Shown here: positions 1 to 5,722 of the stretch, piece after piece
How the letters are laid out: each line of letters begins with the position of its first letter
How positions within the stretch are numbered: the stretch's first letter is position 1
Source of the DNA: an uncultured Clostridia bacterium
GTDB lineage: Bacteria > Bacillota > Clostridia > Oscillospirales > Ruminococcaceae
DNA: 7,847 nucleotides
NCBI GenBank assembly: GCA_947629275.1
Contig: CANRDG010000085.1
Span: 1-7,847, forward strand
Reading direction: 5' to 3'
The notes under the pieces: generated by a model
The model's database searches: none
Seen by the model: only the letters and a program-made list of their open reading frames with translations
What the model was told of the DNA's origin: nothing
Translations under genes and position numbers: made by a program

Positions 1-40
1 CCCTTATATGCGGCGACGGCGAAACTATAAGTTTATCCAT
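1..40 (-). CDS. rnfD: RnfD, N-terminal fragment (ion-translocating Rnf complex membrane subunit), cut by window edge
   Basis: Only the first 13 codons are in the window. Read on the minus strand from the ATG at 40-38 they give MDKLIVSPSPHIR, and this matches the conserved opening of RnfD/NqrB-type subunits, which begin with a short cytosolic SPSPHI(R)-like segment before the first membrane helix. RnfD is the large integral membrane subunit of the Rnf complex that carries a covalently bound flavin, but none of those parts are visible here. The start is supported by a Shine-Dalgarno AGGAAAGGA at 51-59 that overlaps the rnfC stop codon. Only 17 nt separate the rnfC stop from this ATG, so the two are almost certainly co-transcribed in the usual rnfC-rnfD order. 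The call rests on 13 residues plus gene order. Confidence 0.85.
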   Translation of the reverse strand, partial: MDKLIVSPSPHIR

Positions 41-57
41 TCAGGCGCGCTCCTTTC

Positions 58-1347
58 CTACTGTCTTAAAAGCTCTTTGGCAAGCTGATTTTTCTCTGCC
101 AGATCTCTCTTTGCAGGGCAGACATAAGAGCAGCTGCCGCAGTTCATGCAAAGGTTTACTTTCAGCTTTTTCAGCCTGTCAACATCTTTGGCATCATAAG
201 CCTTTTCAAGCTCCGTGGGCATAAGCTTAACGGGGCAGGCTCTTACACATCTGCCGCAGCGTATGCAGGCGGTTTTTACCTCTTTGCGGACGGCTGCTTT
301 TTCCGTAAAGCCCAGAATTGCATTGTTTGTTTTCATTACGGGGGTATCAAAATCATACAGGCACATACCCATCATAGGTCCGCCCGAAAGCAGTTTAGCT
401 ATTGCATCGGGGCTGCCGTCTGCAAACTTTATAAGCTCTCTTACAGATATGCCTATAGGAGCTTTTACGTTGCATGGCGTTCTGAATGCATCGCCGTCCA
501 GCGTGAGCCGCCTTTCAACGAGCGGTATGCCCGTTTTTAAGTATCTTGAAATAAAGCCTGCGGTGGAGACGTTCATAACTATTATGCCTTTGTATGCCGG
601 CAGCTCGCCCTCGCCTATTATTCTTCCGGTAGCCGAAAACGCCACCACTTTTTCAGCGCCTTGTGGGTAAGATGACTTCAGCTTTACTACCGTTATATCA
701 TTTCTCGAGGCTGTGCGCCGTTTCATATCCGCAATAGCCTGCGGTTTATTATCTTCAATACATATATACGCGTGCGCTATGCCTATGTATTTCATCACCT
801 TGTCGATGCCGTCAAGCACATCTTCGGGTGCTTCGACAAGTTCGCGGTAGTCGCTTGTTATATACGGCTCGCACTCGGCGGCATTTATAACAAGGCTGTC
901 AATAGGAGTTACTTTTGTATCTACCCTAAGCTTTATATGCGTCGGGAAGCCTGCACCGCCCAGACCGCAGCAGCCGCTCTCTTTCACGGCGTTTATAAAG
1001 CTTTCGGTACTGTTTACAACGGGTCTGTATATCTCTTCCGACATCTTTTGCTTGCCGTCGCTCTTTATCACAACGGCTTTGCACACTTTGCCGTTTGCAA
1101 GCAGAAAATCTTCAATAGCCACAACAGTGCCCGAAACGCTCGAATGTATCGGCGCGGACATCACGGCGTCGGTATCGCCTATCTTCTGCCCGACCTTTAC
1201 CATATCGCCCACCTTTACGAGCGGTTCACACGGCACGCCCATATGCTGGCTCATGGGTATTTTTACGCTCTCCGGCAGCGGCACAGGCACGGTCTGGGAT
1301 TCTGCGGTATTTTTATTGTGGGAAAGAGTTATTCCGTTAAGGCGCAT
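58..1347 (-). CDS. rnfC: RnfC, NADH-facing iron-sulfur subunit of the Rnf complex
   Basis: This is the peripheral cytosolic subunit of the membrane-bound Rnf complex, which couples electron flow between reduced ferredoxin and NAD+ to Na+ or H+ export. The 429-residue protein shows the family layout: a biotinyl/lipoyl-like N-terminal barrel (about 25-95, with PLVKVGDMVKVGQKIG), a glycine-rich flavin/NADH-binding stretch GLGGAGFPT at 128-136, INAAECEPY at 154-162, and a C-terminal ferredoxin-like domain. That domain has two CxxCxxCxxxCP motifs, with cysteines 361, 364, 367, 371 and 400, 403, 406, 410, expected to bind two 4Fe-4S clusters. The N-terminus (GITLSHNKNTAES) belongs to a shorter variant lacking the GG(I/V)HP opening of better-known RnfC proteins. 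The start has a GGGAG at 1358-1362. It is the first gene of its operon, with a promoter at about 1445-1473, and rnfD follows after 17 nt. Family assignment is very secure. Confidence 0.96.
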   Translation of the reverse strand: MRLNGITLSHNKNTAESQTVPVPLPESVKIPMSQHMGVPCEPLVKVGDMVKVGQKIGDTDAVMSAPIHSSVSGTVVAIEDFLLANGKVCKAVVIKSDGKQKMSEEIYRPVVNSTESFINAVKESGCCGLGGAGFPTHIKLRVDTKVTPIDSLVINAAECEPYITSDYRELVEAPEDVLDGIDKVMKYIGIAHAYICIEDNKPQAIADMKRRTASRNDITVVKLKSSYPQGAEKVVAFSATGRIIGEGELPAYKGIIVMNVSTAGFISRYLKTGIPLVERRLTLDGDAFRTPCNVKAPIGISVRELIKFADGSPDAIAKLLSGGPMMGMCLYDFDTPVMKTNNAILGFTEKAAVRKEVKTACIRCGRCVRACPVKLMPTELEKAYDAKDVDRLKKLKVNLCMNCGSCSYVCPAKRDLAEKNQLAKELLRQ

Positions 1348-1414
1348 TTCATATCATCTCCCGATACGGTTGAATTTATCTGAAAAATATGTTACAATAA
1401 TTTATATAGAAAAA

Positions 1415-1442
1415 ACTTTGAGCGAATACATCATCTCAAAGT
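1415..1442. promoter_or_regulatory. Perfect dyad, candidate operator between divergent operons
   Basis: ACTTTGAG (1415-1422) and CTCAAAGT (1435-1442) form a perfect 8-bp inverted repeat with a 12-bp spacer, so the half-site centres lie 20 bp apart, about two helical turns. The right arm abuts the rnfC -10 box and covers the predicted rnfC start point. The left arm overlaps the proposed -35 of the rightward genes. This placement suits a dimeric repressor controlling one or both directions. On the minus strand the right-hand end is followed by six T residues, so an intrinsic-terminator reading is possible, but the stem is AT-rich, the loop is long, and the 5' arm lies largely before the predicted start of transcription. 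Confidence 0.4.
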
Positions 1443-1447
1443 ATATT
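1418..1447 (+). promoter_or_regulatory. Possible promoter for the rightward three-gene unit
   Basis: TTGAGC (1418-1423), an 18-bp spacer and TATATT (1442-1447) resemble -35 and -10 boxes (4/6 and 5/6 matches). The -10 would overlap the minus-strand TATAAT of rnfC, so the two promoters could compete for polymerase. This is the best candidate I find on the plus strand in 1348-1548, but it is weak; the AT-rich sequence makes chance matches likely. Confidence 0.3.
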
Positions 1448-1473
1448 ATAAACGATTTTATTCAATTTGTAAA
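1445..1473 (-). promoter_or_regulatory. Sigma-A-type promoter for the rnfC operon
   Basis: On the minus strand there is TTTACA (1473-1468) as a -35 box, a 17-bp spacer, and a perfect TATAAT (1450-1445) as a -10 box. Transcription would start near 1438, leaving an AT-rich leader of about 90 nt before rnfC. Five of six -35 positions and all six -10 positions match the consensus. The start point is inferred and not measured. Confidence 0.65.
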
Positions 1474-1548
1474 GATGTTTTTTAGTGAAAATGACCTATT
1501 TGTGCAATATTTTATCAAAAATTTTATTTACAGAGGGAATGTTGTTGT

Positions 1549-2169
1549 ATGAAAGGATACAGACTGCAATTTATACGCCATGGGATAACGCAGGGAAACC
1601 TTGACGGCAGGTACATCGGCATAACGGACGAGGGGCTGTGCGCGCAGGGCAGAAAAGAACTTGAAAAGAAAAAGGAAAGCTTTGTTTATCCGCACGTGGA
1701 GAGGATATACATCTCGCCTTTGAAACGCTGCCGCGAAACTGCGGAGCTTTTGTACACCGACTGCACCATGCGCCTTGTGCCGGAGCTGCGCGAGATGAAC
1801 TTCGGCGACTTTGAAAACAAGCGTGCGGTTGACATTATGAATACGGCGGAATACAAAGAATTTATGAAAGGCGGGCTGGATAACCCTCCTCCGAACGGCG
1901 AGAGTATGCGAGACGTTGTTGAACGCTGCTACTGGGCGGCTGATTTTATCATCTGCGACATGATGAGCAAGGGTGTTGACACTGCGGCTGTTATAACTCA
2001 CGGCGGAATTATAATGAATATGCTGAGTTGCTTCGGGCTGCCAAAGGCGCGACCCATGGAATGGCCGTGCGACTTCGGCGAGGGTTATGAGGTACTTGTT
2101 ACGGCGGATATGTGGCAGCGTTCTGATGTGTTTGAGATACGCGGCAAATTCCCGTATCTGAAAGACTGA
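1549..2169 (+). CDS. Histidine phosphatase superfamily protein (phosphoglycerate mutase-like)
   Basis: This 206-residue soluble protein belongs to the histidine phosphatase (branch 1) superfamily, whose members transfer or hydrolyse phosphoryl groups through a phospho-histidine. The signature RHG is at 10-12 (LQFIRHGITQGN), so His11 is the expected nucleophile. The superfamily pattern continues with SPLKRCRETAELL at 56-68 (phosphate-binding arginine), an acidic EMNFGDFE at 82-89 (candidate proton donor Glu82), and THGG at 150-153 with the second catalytic histidine, His151. Length and motifs fit small broad-specificity phosphatases or alpha-ribazole phosphatase-like proteins better than glycolytic phosphoglycerate mutase; no cobalamin genes are nearby to favour CobC. 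The ATG has AGAGGG at 1532-1537, 11 nt upstream. It is the first gene of a rightward unit; the next gene's Shine-Dalgarno site begins about 15 nt after its stop. The substrate cannot be told from sequence. Confidence 0.88.
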   Translation: MKGYRLQFIRHGITQGNLDGRYIGITDEGLCAQGRKELEKKKESFVYPHVERIYISPLKRCRETAELLYTDCTMRLVPELREMNFGDFENKRAVDIMNTAEYKEFMKGGLDNPPPNGESMRDVVERCYWAADFIICDMMSKGVDTAAVITHGGIIMNMLSCFGLPKARPMEWPCDFGEGYEVLVTADMWQRSDVFEIRGKFPYLKD

Positions 2170-2186
2170 TATTTTGCATTGATGTG

Positions 2187-2198
2187 AAAGGCAGGTGA
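2187..2198 (+). promoter_or_regulatory. Shine-Dalgarno that points to an ACG start at 2205
   Basis: AAAGGCAGGTGA is close to the ideal AAGGAGGTGA. Its AGGTGA end lies 6 nt before an ACG codon at 2205-2207 and 81 nt before the first in-frame ATG (2280), which has no ribosome binding site of its own. A GTG at 2195 lies inside this element and opens a different frame of 60 codons with no recognisable protein. Confidence 0.5.
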
Positions 2199-2204
2199 AC
2201 AGCT

Positions 2205-3014
2205 ACGAACAATTCGCAGATAAAACGCCTTGCAAGGATAAGGCTGGCAGGCAACTGGGGCAACTGCATCGCGCTCAGTATGACGCTTTTGTCATTCATA
2301 ACTATGATAGCCATAGGCGAGCTTATAATTTACAGGATAACTCTGATGATATACAGCGATTTTGGCTCGTTTTCTGAATACATACGCTCCGAAATGGTGC
2401 TGAAACTGCTGATAATAAGGGCTGCGATATACTATCTGCTGTTCGTGCCGGAACTTAGCAATATGCGCAGCACCTACATAAGCCTTGCAAACGGCAAAAG
2501 CTTTATAGGCACGCAGTGGGAGATACGCCACTACGGGCTGCGCTTTTACGCAAAAATAATCTTTATGCAGACGATATCGCTCATTTATCAGGCGGCTATG
2601 CTGGTGCCGCTTTTTGCCTGTTCTTTCGGCGTTTCATACTACATCGAGCTTTGCCGCCAGCACATAACGACAAGAAGTCTTCTGATGTTCATGCTGTGCC
2701 TGCTGATGGCGATAATAATGCTGTGCGTTTTTCTGTACTTTCGCATAAAAATGCGGCTCGTACCGTTCATAAATGTGCTGTATCCCGAAATAGGTATACT
2801 TGACTGTTTTACACTCTCCTCGCGGCTGATGCGCAAAAACATTATTAGATACGTGTTTTTTCAGCTGTCGTTTTTGCATTACTTTCTGCTGTGCGTGCTG
2901 GTGTTCCCTATACTTGTGATATTCCCTTACTATTACATGAGCATCAGCGTGCTGTGTTCAAGTCTTGTTACCAAAAACGCTGTGGAGGACTATCTTCACA
3001 GCAAGGAGAACTGA
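2205..3014 (+). CDS. Multi-pass membrane protein, DUF975-like, with probable ACG start
   Basis: I do not recognise a characterised function. From the proposed start the protein has 269 residues with about five hydrophobic segments, roughly at 21-43, 66-82, 118-142, 159-179 and 218-244. The pattern resembles the DUF975 family of Clostridia: a short cytosolic lead-in with SQIKRLARIRLAGNWG just before the first helix (like the KxxAxxxLxGNWG opening of that family), and a late SSRLMRKN...QLSFLHYFLL...PYYYMS stretch matching the family's Skk(L)M...LSF...PY pattern. Between 2196 (TGA) and 2280 (first ATG) the frame has no ATG, GTG or TTG, yet the GNWG segment lies there. An ACG at 2205 sits at ideal distance from a strong Shine-Dalgarno, so I place the start there; the conservative alternative is ATG 2280 (244 residues). 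Its stop is 1 nt before the next start, which implies translational coupling. Family call is inference from motifs. Confidence 0.6.
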   Translation, partial: TNNSQIKRLARIRLAGNWGNCIALSMTLLSFITMIAIGELIIYRITLMIYSDFGSFSEYIRSEMVLKLLIIRAAIYYLLFVPELSNMRSTYISLANGKSFIGTQWEIRHYGLRFYAKIIFMQTISLIYQAAMLVPLFACSFGVSYYIELCRQHITTRSLLMFMLCLLMAIIMLCVFLYFRIKMRLVPFINVLYPEIGILDCFTLSSRLMRKNIIRYVFFQLSFLHYFLLCVLVFPILVIFPYYYMSISVLCSSLVTKNAVEDYLHSKEN

Positions 3015-3015
3015 T

Positions 3016-3846
3016 ATGTTATACACTTTTACTGCGGCTGAAGGCGGCAGCGTTGAAAAGGTTTTAAGAAAAAACGGCGTATCGCGCAGACTAATAACAA
3101 AACTGAAACGCTCGGGGCGCATAACTTCGGGAGGAAAGGAAGTTCGCACCGTTGACATACTGCAAAAAGGCGACGAAGTTTACATACAGTATGATGATGA
3201 CGACCGTCTTGAAGCCGCAAAGCTTGACAATGTTTCGATAATTTACAGCGATGAATATTTTGTGGTGTTTGACAAGCCCTCGGGTATGCCCGTACACCCC
3301 TCTGCAAAGCACCGCTGCGACACACTGGGAAATTATTTTGCGTATCTTTACCCGAATAAAACTTTCAGACCTATAAACCGCCTTGACCGTGATACCTCGG
3401 GGCTGTGCGTTGTGGCTCTAGACCCGTTGGCGGCGAAGAATCTACAGCACTGTATAGAAAAAACGTACTTTGCGGCGGTTCAGGGAAAAATAGATGTCGG
3501 CGGCGTTATTGACCTGCCGATAGCGAGAGAGCGCGAGAGCATTATAAAACGCTGCGTGAGAAGCGACGGAAAACGCGCTGTTACGGCTTACGAGCCTGTT
3601 TGCCAAGGCAACCTCTGCACGCTTTTGAAGATACATCTTGAAACGGGCAGGACGCACCAGATACGTGTGCATTTTTCGCACATAGGTCACCCGCTTATGG
3701 GCGATGATATGTACGGCGGCAGCCTTGACAAAATAAAAAGGCAGGCTCTTCACTGTGGGGAGCTTATGCTAACTCACCCCAAAAGCGGTGAAAAGATGTG
3801 GTTTACTTCTCCTCTGCCATGTGATATACAAGATCTGTTCAAATAA
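3016..3846 (+). CDS. RluA-family RNA pseudouridine synthase with S4 domain
   Basis: The enzyme isomerises specific uridines in structured RNA (23S rRNA or tRNA) to pseudouridine. The 276-residue protein has an N-terminal S4-like RNA-binding segment (about 10-58, with SRRLITKLKRSGRI and LQKGDEVYI). A catalytic domain follows, with the family motif RLDRDTSG at 122-129; Asp124 is the expected nucleophile. VVFDKPSGMPVHPS (82-95) and GRTHQIRVHFSHIGHPLMGD (211-230) are further hallmarks of the RluA/RluC/RluD group. I start at ATG 3016 because AAGGAGAA (3003-3010) lies 5 nt upstream; an in-frame ATG at 2965 would overlap the previous gene by 50 bp and has no comparable site. The stop is followed at once by an intrinsic terminator, so this is the last gene of the unit. 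RluA, RluC, RluD and YhcT-like specificities cannot be separated here, so no symbol is given. Confidence 0.93.
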   Translation: MLYTFTAAEGGSVEKVLRKNGVSRRLITKLKRSGRITSGGKEVRTVDILQKGDEVYIQYDDDDRLEAAKLDNVSIIYSDEYFVVFDKPSGMPVHPSAKHRCDTLGNYFAYLYPNKTFRPINRLDRDTSGLCVVALDPLAAKNLQHCIEKTYFAAVQGKIDVGGVIDLPIARERESIIKRCVRSDGKRAVTAYEPVCQGNLCTLLKIHLETGRTHQIRVHFSHIGHPLMGDDMYGGSLDKIKRQALHCGELMLTHPKSGEKMWFTSPLPCDIQDLFK

Positions 3847-3848
3847 AT

Positions 3849-3888
3849 ATCCCGAAAGAGCATAAGGCTCGATCGGGATTGTTTTTTG
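3849..3888 (+). terminator. Intrinsic terminator of the rightward operon
   Basis: ATCCCGA (3849-3855) pairs with TCGGGAT (3873-3879), and GAGC (3858-3861) pairs with GCTC (3867-3870) around the loop ATAAG. A short AA/GA internal bulge separates the two helices. The hairpin runs into TTGTTTTTTG. It begins 2 nt after the RluA-family stop codon and should end transcription of the three-gene unit. Confidence 0.85.
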
Positions 3889-3964
3889 TTTACTTATAAA
3901 AAGCGTATCTAATTTGCGCTGTCGCGCAAGCCTGCGGAGCTGCAAGAACTTCACATACAGCACG

Positions 3965-4038
3965 GCGTTCTCTGAGAGAACGCGGAAAGTTAGTTAATGT
4001 CTTCTCGTTAAGGAACGCTCTCTCTTGCAGGGCGTTCC
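3965..4038. repeat. Two related hairpins built on the word GCGTTC
   Basis: GCGTTCTC (3965-3972) pairs perfectly with GAGAACGC (3976-3983) around TGA. About 30 bp on, GGAACGC (4012-4018) pairs with GCGTTCC (4032-4038) around 13 bases. The four arms share the core GCGTTC/GAACGC, so alternative long-range pairings between the two hairpins are also possible. Confidence 0.7.
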
Positions 4039-4041
4039 CTC

Positions 4042-4072
4042 TTGAAAAACAATCCACAGGATTGTTTTTCAA
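4042..4072. terminator. Perfect 14-bp hairpin, candidate bidirectional terminator
   Basis: TTGAAAAACAATCC (4042-4055) and GGATTGTTTTTCAA (4059-4072) are exact reverse complements around ACA. The GC-containing top of the stem is flanked by an A5 tract on one arm and a T5 tract on the other, so on either strand the transcript would present a hairpin whose 3' arm carries the U-run. This could stop leftward transcripts from the carboxyltransferase operon, for which I see no other classical terminator. The terminator role is inferred; the palindrome itself is certain. Confidence 0.5.
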
Positions 4073-4109
4073 TTCACCCTTTACGGAGCGCCTGCCGTAT
4101 GGGGATTTC

Positions 4110-4173
4110 GCCGTCTGCGGACGGCGTCGAGGGGCTCGCCCCTCGACCTGATGACCCTTTTGAAAAAGGGTCA
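4110..4173. repeat. Three adjoining perfect palindromes
   Basis: GCCGTC/GACGGC (4110-4125, loop TGCG) is followed without a gap by GTCGAGGGG/CCCCTCGAC (4126-4147, loop CTCG). After 4 bp comes TGACCCTTTT/AAAAGGGTCA (4152-4173, 2-base loop). All arms are exact. None is followed by a T-run on either strand, so these do not look like intrinsic terminators; they look like parts of a conserved structured repeat. Confidence 0.75.
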
Positions 4174-4207
4174 ATCGAAAACTTTTCCTTTCTTGACAGG
4201 GTTTAAT

Positions 4208-4280
4208 ACTTTTGCGTGCTGTGGAGCGGTGGTGCGCTCCAGCGCGCTGCGAAAGCAGCAACATTATTACGCGCAAAAGT
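4208..4280. repeat. Three-way-junction-like inverted repeat element
   Basis: An outer stem ACTTTTGCG (4208-4216) / CGCAAAAGT (4272-4280) encloses two internal hairpins: TGGAGCG/CGCTCCA (4222-4241, loop GTGGTG) and GCTGC/GCAGC (4246-4259) capped by GAAA, a GNRA tetraloop. As RNA this would fold as a three-way junction. It begins 20 bp after the 5S-like gene's stop, so it would lie in the 3' untranslated region of that operon. I do not recognise a known RNA family. Confidence 0.55.
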
Positions 4281-4300
4281 TAAAAGAAACTAATTTTCTA

Positions 4301-5695
4301 TTATATCGGCACTACCTTGTTTGCAACGTCGGCGTGGCTGTCGATACCAAAACGCTTGTTTCTTCTCTGCTCGAAGAACTTCGGCGCAACCTTCGGGAAC
4401 ATAGCGTATGTGAGTATGTCCTCCTCCTGCTGACACCACTCGGCACACTCGAGCTTCATTTTCTCAAACTCGGGCTGCAAGAGGTCGGCAGGGCGGCAGG
4501 TTATAGCTTCCTCGTCGCCGAGTATCTTCTTTTTGAATTTCTCGCTTATCTCAACGGGCGTTTTGCCGTACTCGCCTTTTACAAGACCTTTAAACTCTTT
4601 GGTAACTGTCTTGTATCTTTCGCCGGTAATTATATTGAACACCGCCTGCGTGCCGACTATTTGAGATGTTGGCGTAACGAGCGGAGGATAACCTGAATCC
4701 TTGCGCACTCTCGGCACTTCTGCAAGAACTTCTTCAAGCTGATCTTCCTTACCTGCCTGTTTCAGCTGCGAAAGCAGGTTTGAAAGCATACCGCCGGGGA
4801 CTTGATACAAAAGCGCGTTTGTATTTGTGGTAAGCATAGAGGGGTCAAGCAGACCGCTGTCTATATACTTCTTTCTGAGTCCCATAAAATAGCCTCTCAG
4901 CTCATTAAGGGCAACAAGGTCAAGACCTGTATCATATTCAGTACCCTTGAACGCTGCGACTATAGACTCTGTAGGTGCGTGAGAAGTACCCAACGCGAGC
5001 GGCGACATAGCGGTATCTACGATGTCAACGCCTGCTTCAACTGCCTGCATTATGCACATATCTGCAAGACCCGAAGTGAAATGCGTATGCAGCTGTATGG
5101 GTATTTTAACGGTCTCTTTAAGAGCCTTAACAAGCCTGCCTGCTTCGTAAGGTGTGAGCAGAGCCGCCATATCTTTTATACATATAGAATCCGCGCCTGC
5201 GTTTTCTATAGCTTTTGCATAATTTATATAGTATTCCTCGGTGAACACTTCGCCCGTGGTATAAGATATAGCAACCTGTGCGTGACCCTGCTCCTTTTTG
5301 GCAGCCTTTATGGCGGTCTCTAAGTTTCTTATATCATTGAGCGCATCGAATATTCTGATAATGTCAATGCCGTTTGCTATCGACTTCTGCACGAAATACT
5401 CAACAAGGTCGTCGGCATAGTGGCGGTAGCCGAGCATATTCTGACCGCGGAAGAGCATTTGCAGTTTGGTGTTGGGCATTTCTTTTCGAATGATACGCAG
5501 TCTTTCCCACGGGTCTTCACCCAAAAATCTTATGCATGAGTCAAACGTTGCTCCGCCCCACACTTCCGCAGAGTAAAAACCTATCTTATCCATAGCCGAA
5601 AGTATCGGCAGCATATCCTCGATAGGCATTCTCGTTGCAATAAGCGACTGGTGCGCATCACGAAGCACCGTCTCGGTTATTTTAAGTTTAGCCAT
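4301..5695 (-). CDS. 5S-type carboxyltransferase subunit (transcarboxylase 5S / OadA / PycB-like), no biotin domain
   Basis: This subunit moves a carboxyl group between carboxybiotin and pyruvate/oxaloacetate. It has an HMGL-like TIM barrel followed by the conserved carboxylase domain. Visible hallmarks are the N-terminal TETVLRDAHQSLIATRM (metal-binding Asp13 in RDAHQS), the carbamylatable lysine in CIKDMAALL (Lys174), and the paired metal histidines in QLHTHFTSG (His203, His205). VWGGATFD (45-52), LFRGQN (81-86) and the PGGMLSNL segment (300-307) also fit. The protein has 464 residues and stops before the biotinyl domain found at the end of full-length OadA, as in the Propionibacterium 5S subunit. 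The biotin is carried by the separate protein encoded 27 nt upstream. AAAGGA precedes the ATG by 9 nt. Last gene of its operon. Annotation pipelines would probably call it oxaloacetate decarboxylase alpha or pyruvate carboxylase subunit B; the reaction partner depends on the CoA-type subunit. Confidence 0.93.
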   Translation of the reverse strand: MAKLKITETVLRDAHQSLIATRMPIEDMLPILSAMDKIGFYSAEVWGGATFDSCIRFLGEDPWERLRIIRKEMPNTKLQMLFRGQNMLGYRHYADDLVEYFVQKSIANGIDIIRIFDALNDIRNLETAIKAAKKEQGHAQVAISYTTGEVFTEEYYINYAKAIENAGADSICIKDMAALLTPYEAGRLVKALKETVKIPIQLHTHFTSGLADMCIMQAVEAGVDIVDTAMSPLALGTSHAPTESIVAAFKGTEYDTGLDLVALNELRGYFMGLRKKYIDSGLLDPSMLTTNTNALLYQVPGGMLSNLLSQLKQAGKEDQLEEVLAEVPRVRKDSGYPPLVTPTSQIVGTQAVFNIITGERYKTVTKEFKGLVKGEYGKTPVEISEKFKKKILGDEEAITCRPADLLQPEFEKMKLECAEWCQQEEDILTYAMFPKVAPKFFEQRRNKRFGIDSHADVANKVVPI

Positions 5696-5722
5696 ATAAA
5701 GCGATCCTTTCAGAAAAGTTTA

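Larger units (their letters stand above)
3890..4300. repeat. Gene-free block of stacked inverted repeats between convergent operons
   Basis: No convincing gene lies in these roughly 410 bases: the open frames across it are rich in Arg, Pro and Ser, lack family motifs, and one runs straight into the antisense of the neighbouring carboxyltransferase. The block holds at least nine clean inverted repeats in a row, some listed separately below: also TTGCGC/GCGCAA (3914-3929) and TACGG/CCGTA (4082-4099). This density, with perfect arms and tiny loops, is far above what the flanking coding DNA shows. It resembles the structured, multi-copy intergenic repeats of many Clostridia genomes (inference). 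It may also serve as a bidirectional transcription stop for the biotin-enzyme operon arriving from the right. Confidence 0.6.

Noticed and set aside
772..1383. Plus-strand open frame of 203 codons opposite rnfC
   Set aside because: It is a shadow of rnfC, His/Tyr/Arg-rich with no motif, and rnfC itself is certain.
1499..1519. Rex-like box TTTG...CAAA upstream of the phosphatase gene
   Set aside because: The arms only agree at TTTG/CAAA and a central AA/TT; length (19-21 bp) and inner bases differ from TTGTTAANNNNTTAACAA.
2195..2377. GTG-started frame of 60 codons overlapping the membrane protein gene
   Set aside because: Its start lies inside the Shine-Dalgarno element, and its product has no recognisable features, while the overlapping frame gives a coherent membrane protein with a family-like N-terminus.
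2965..3015. Longer start for the RluA-family synthase (17 extra residues)
   Set aside because: It would overlap the previous gene by 50 bp and lacks a ribosome site; the ATG at 3016 has AAGGAGAA at the right distance and begins where the family begins.
3890..4276. Minus-strand open frame of 128 codons through the palindrome block
   Set aside because: Arg/Pro/Ser-rich product typical of translated intergenic repeats, no Shine-Dalgarno that I can see, and the sequence is explained by inverted repeats.
4151..4696. Long plus-strand open frame covering part of the palindrome block and the end of the 5S-like gene
   Set aside because: Most of it is antisense to a clearly conserved gene, and the rest lies in palindromic DNA; no motif and no family resemblance.
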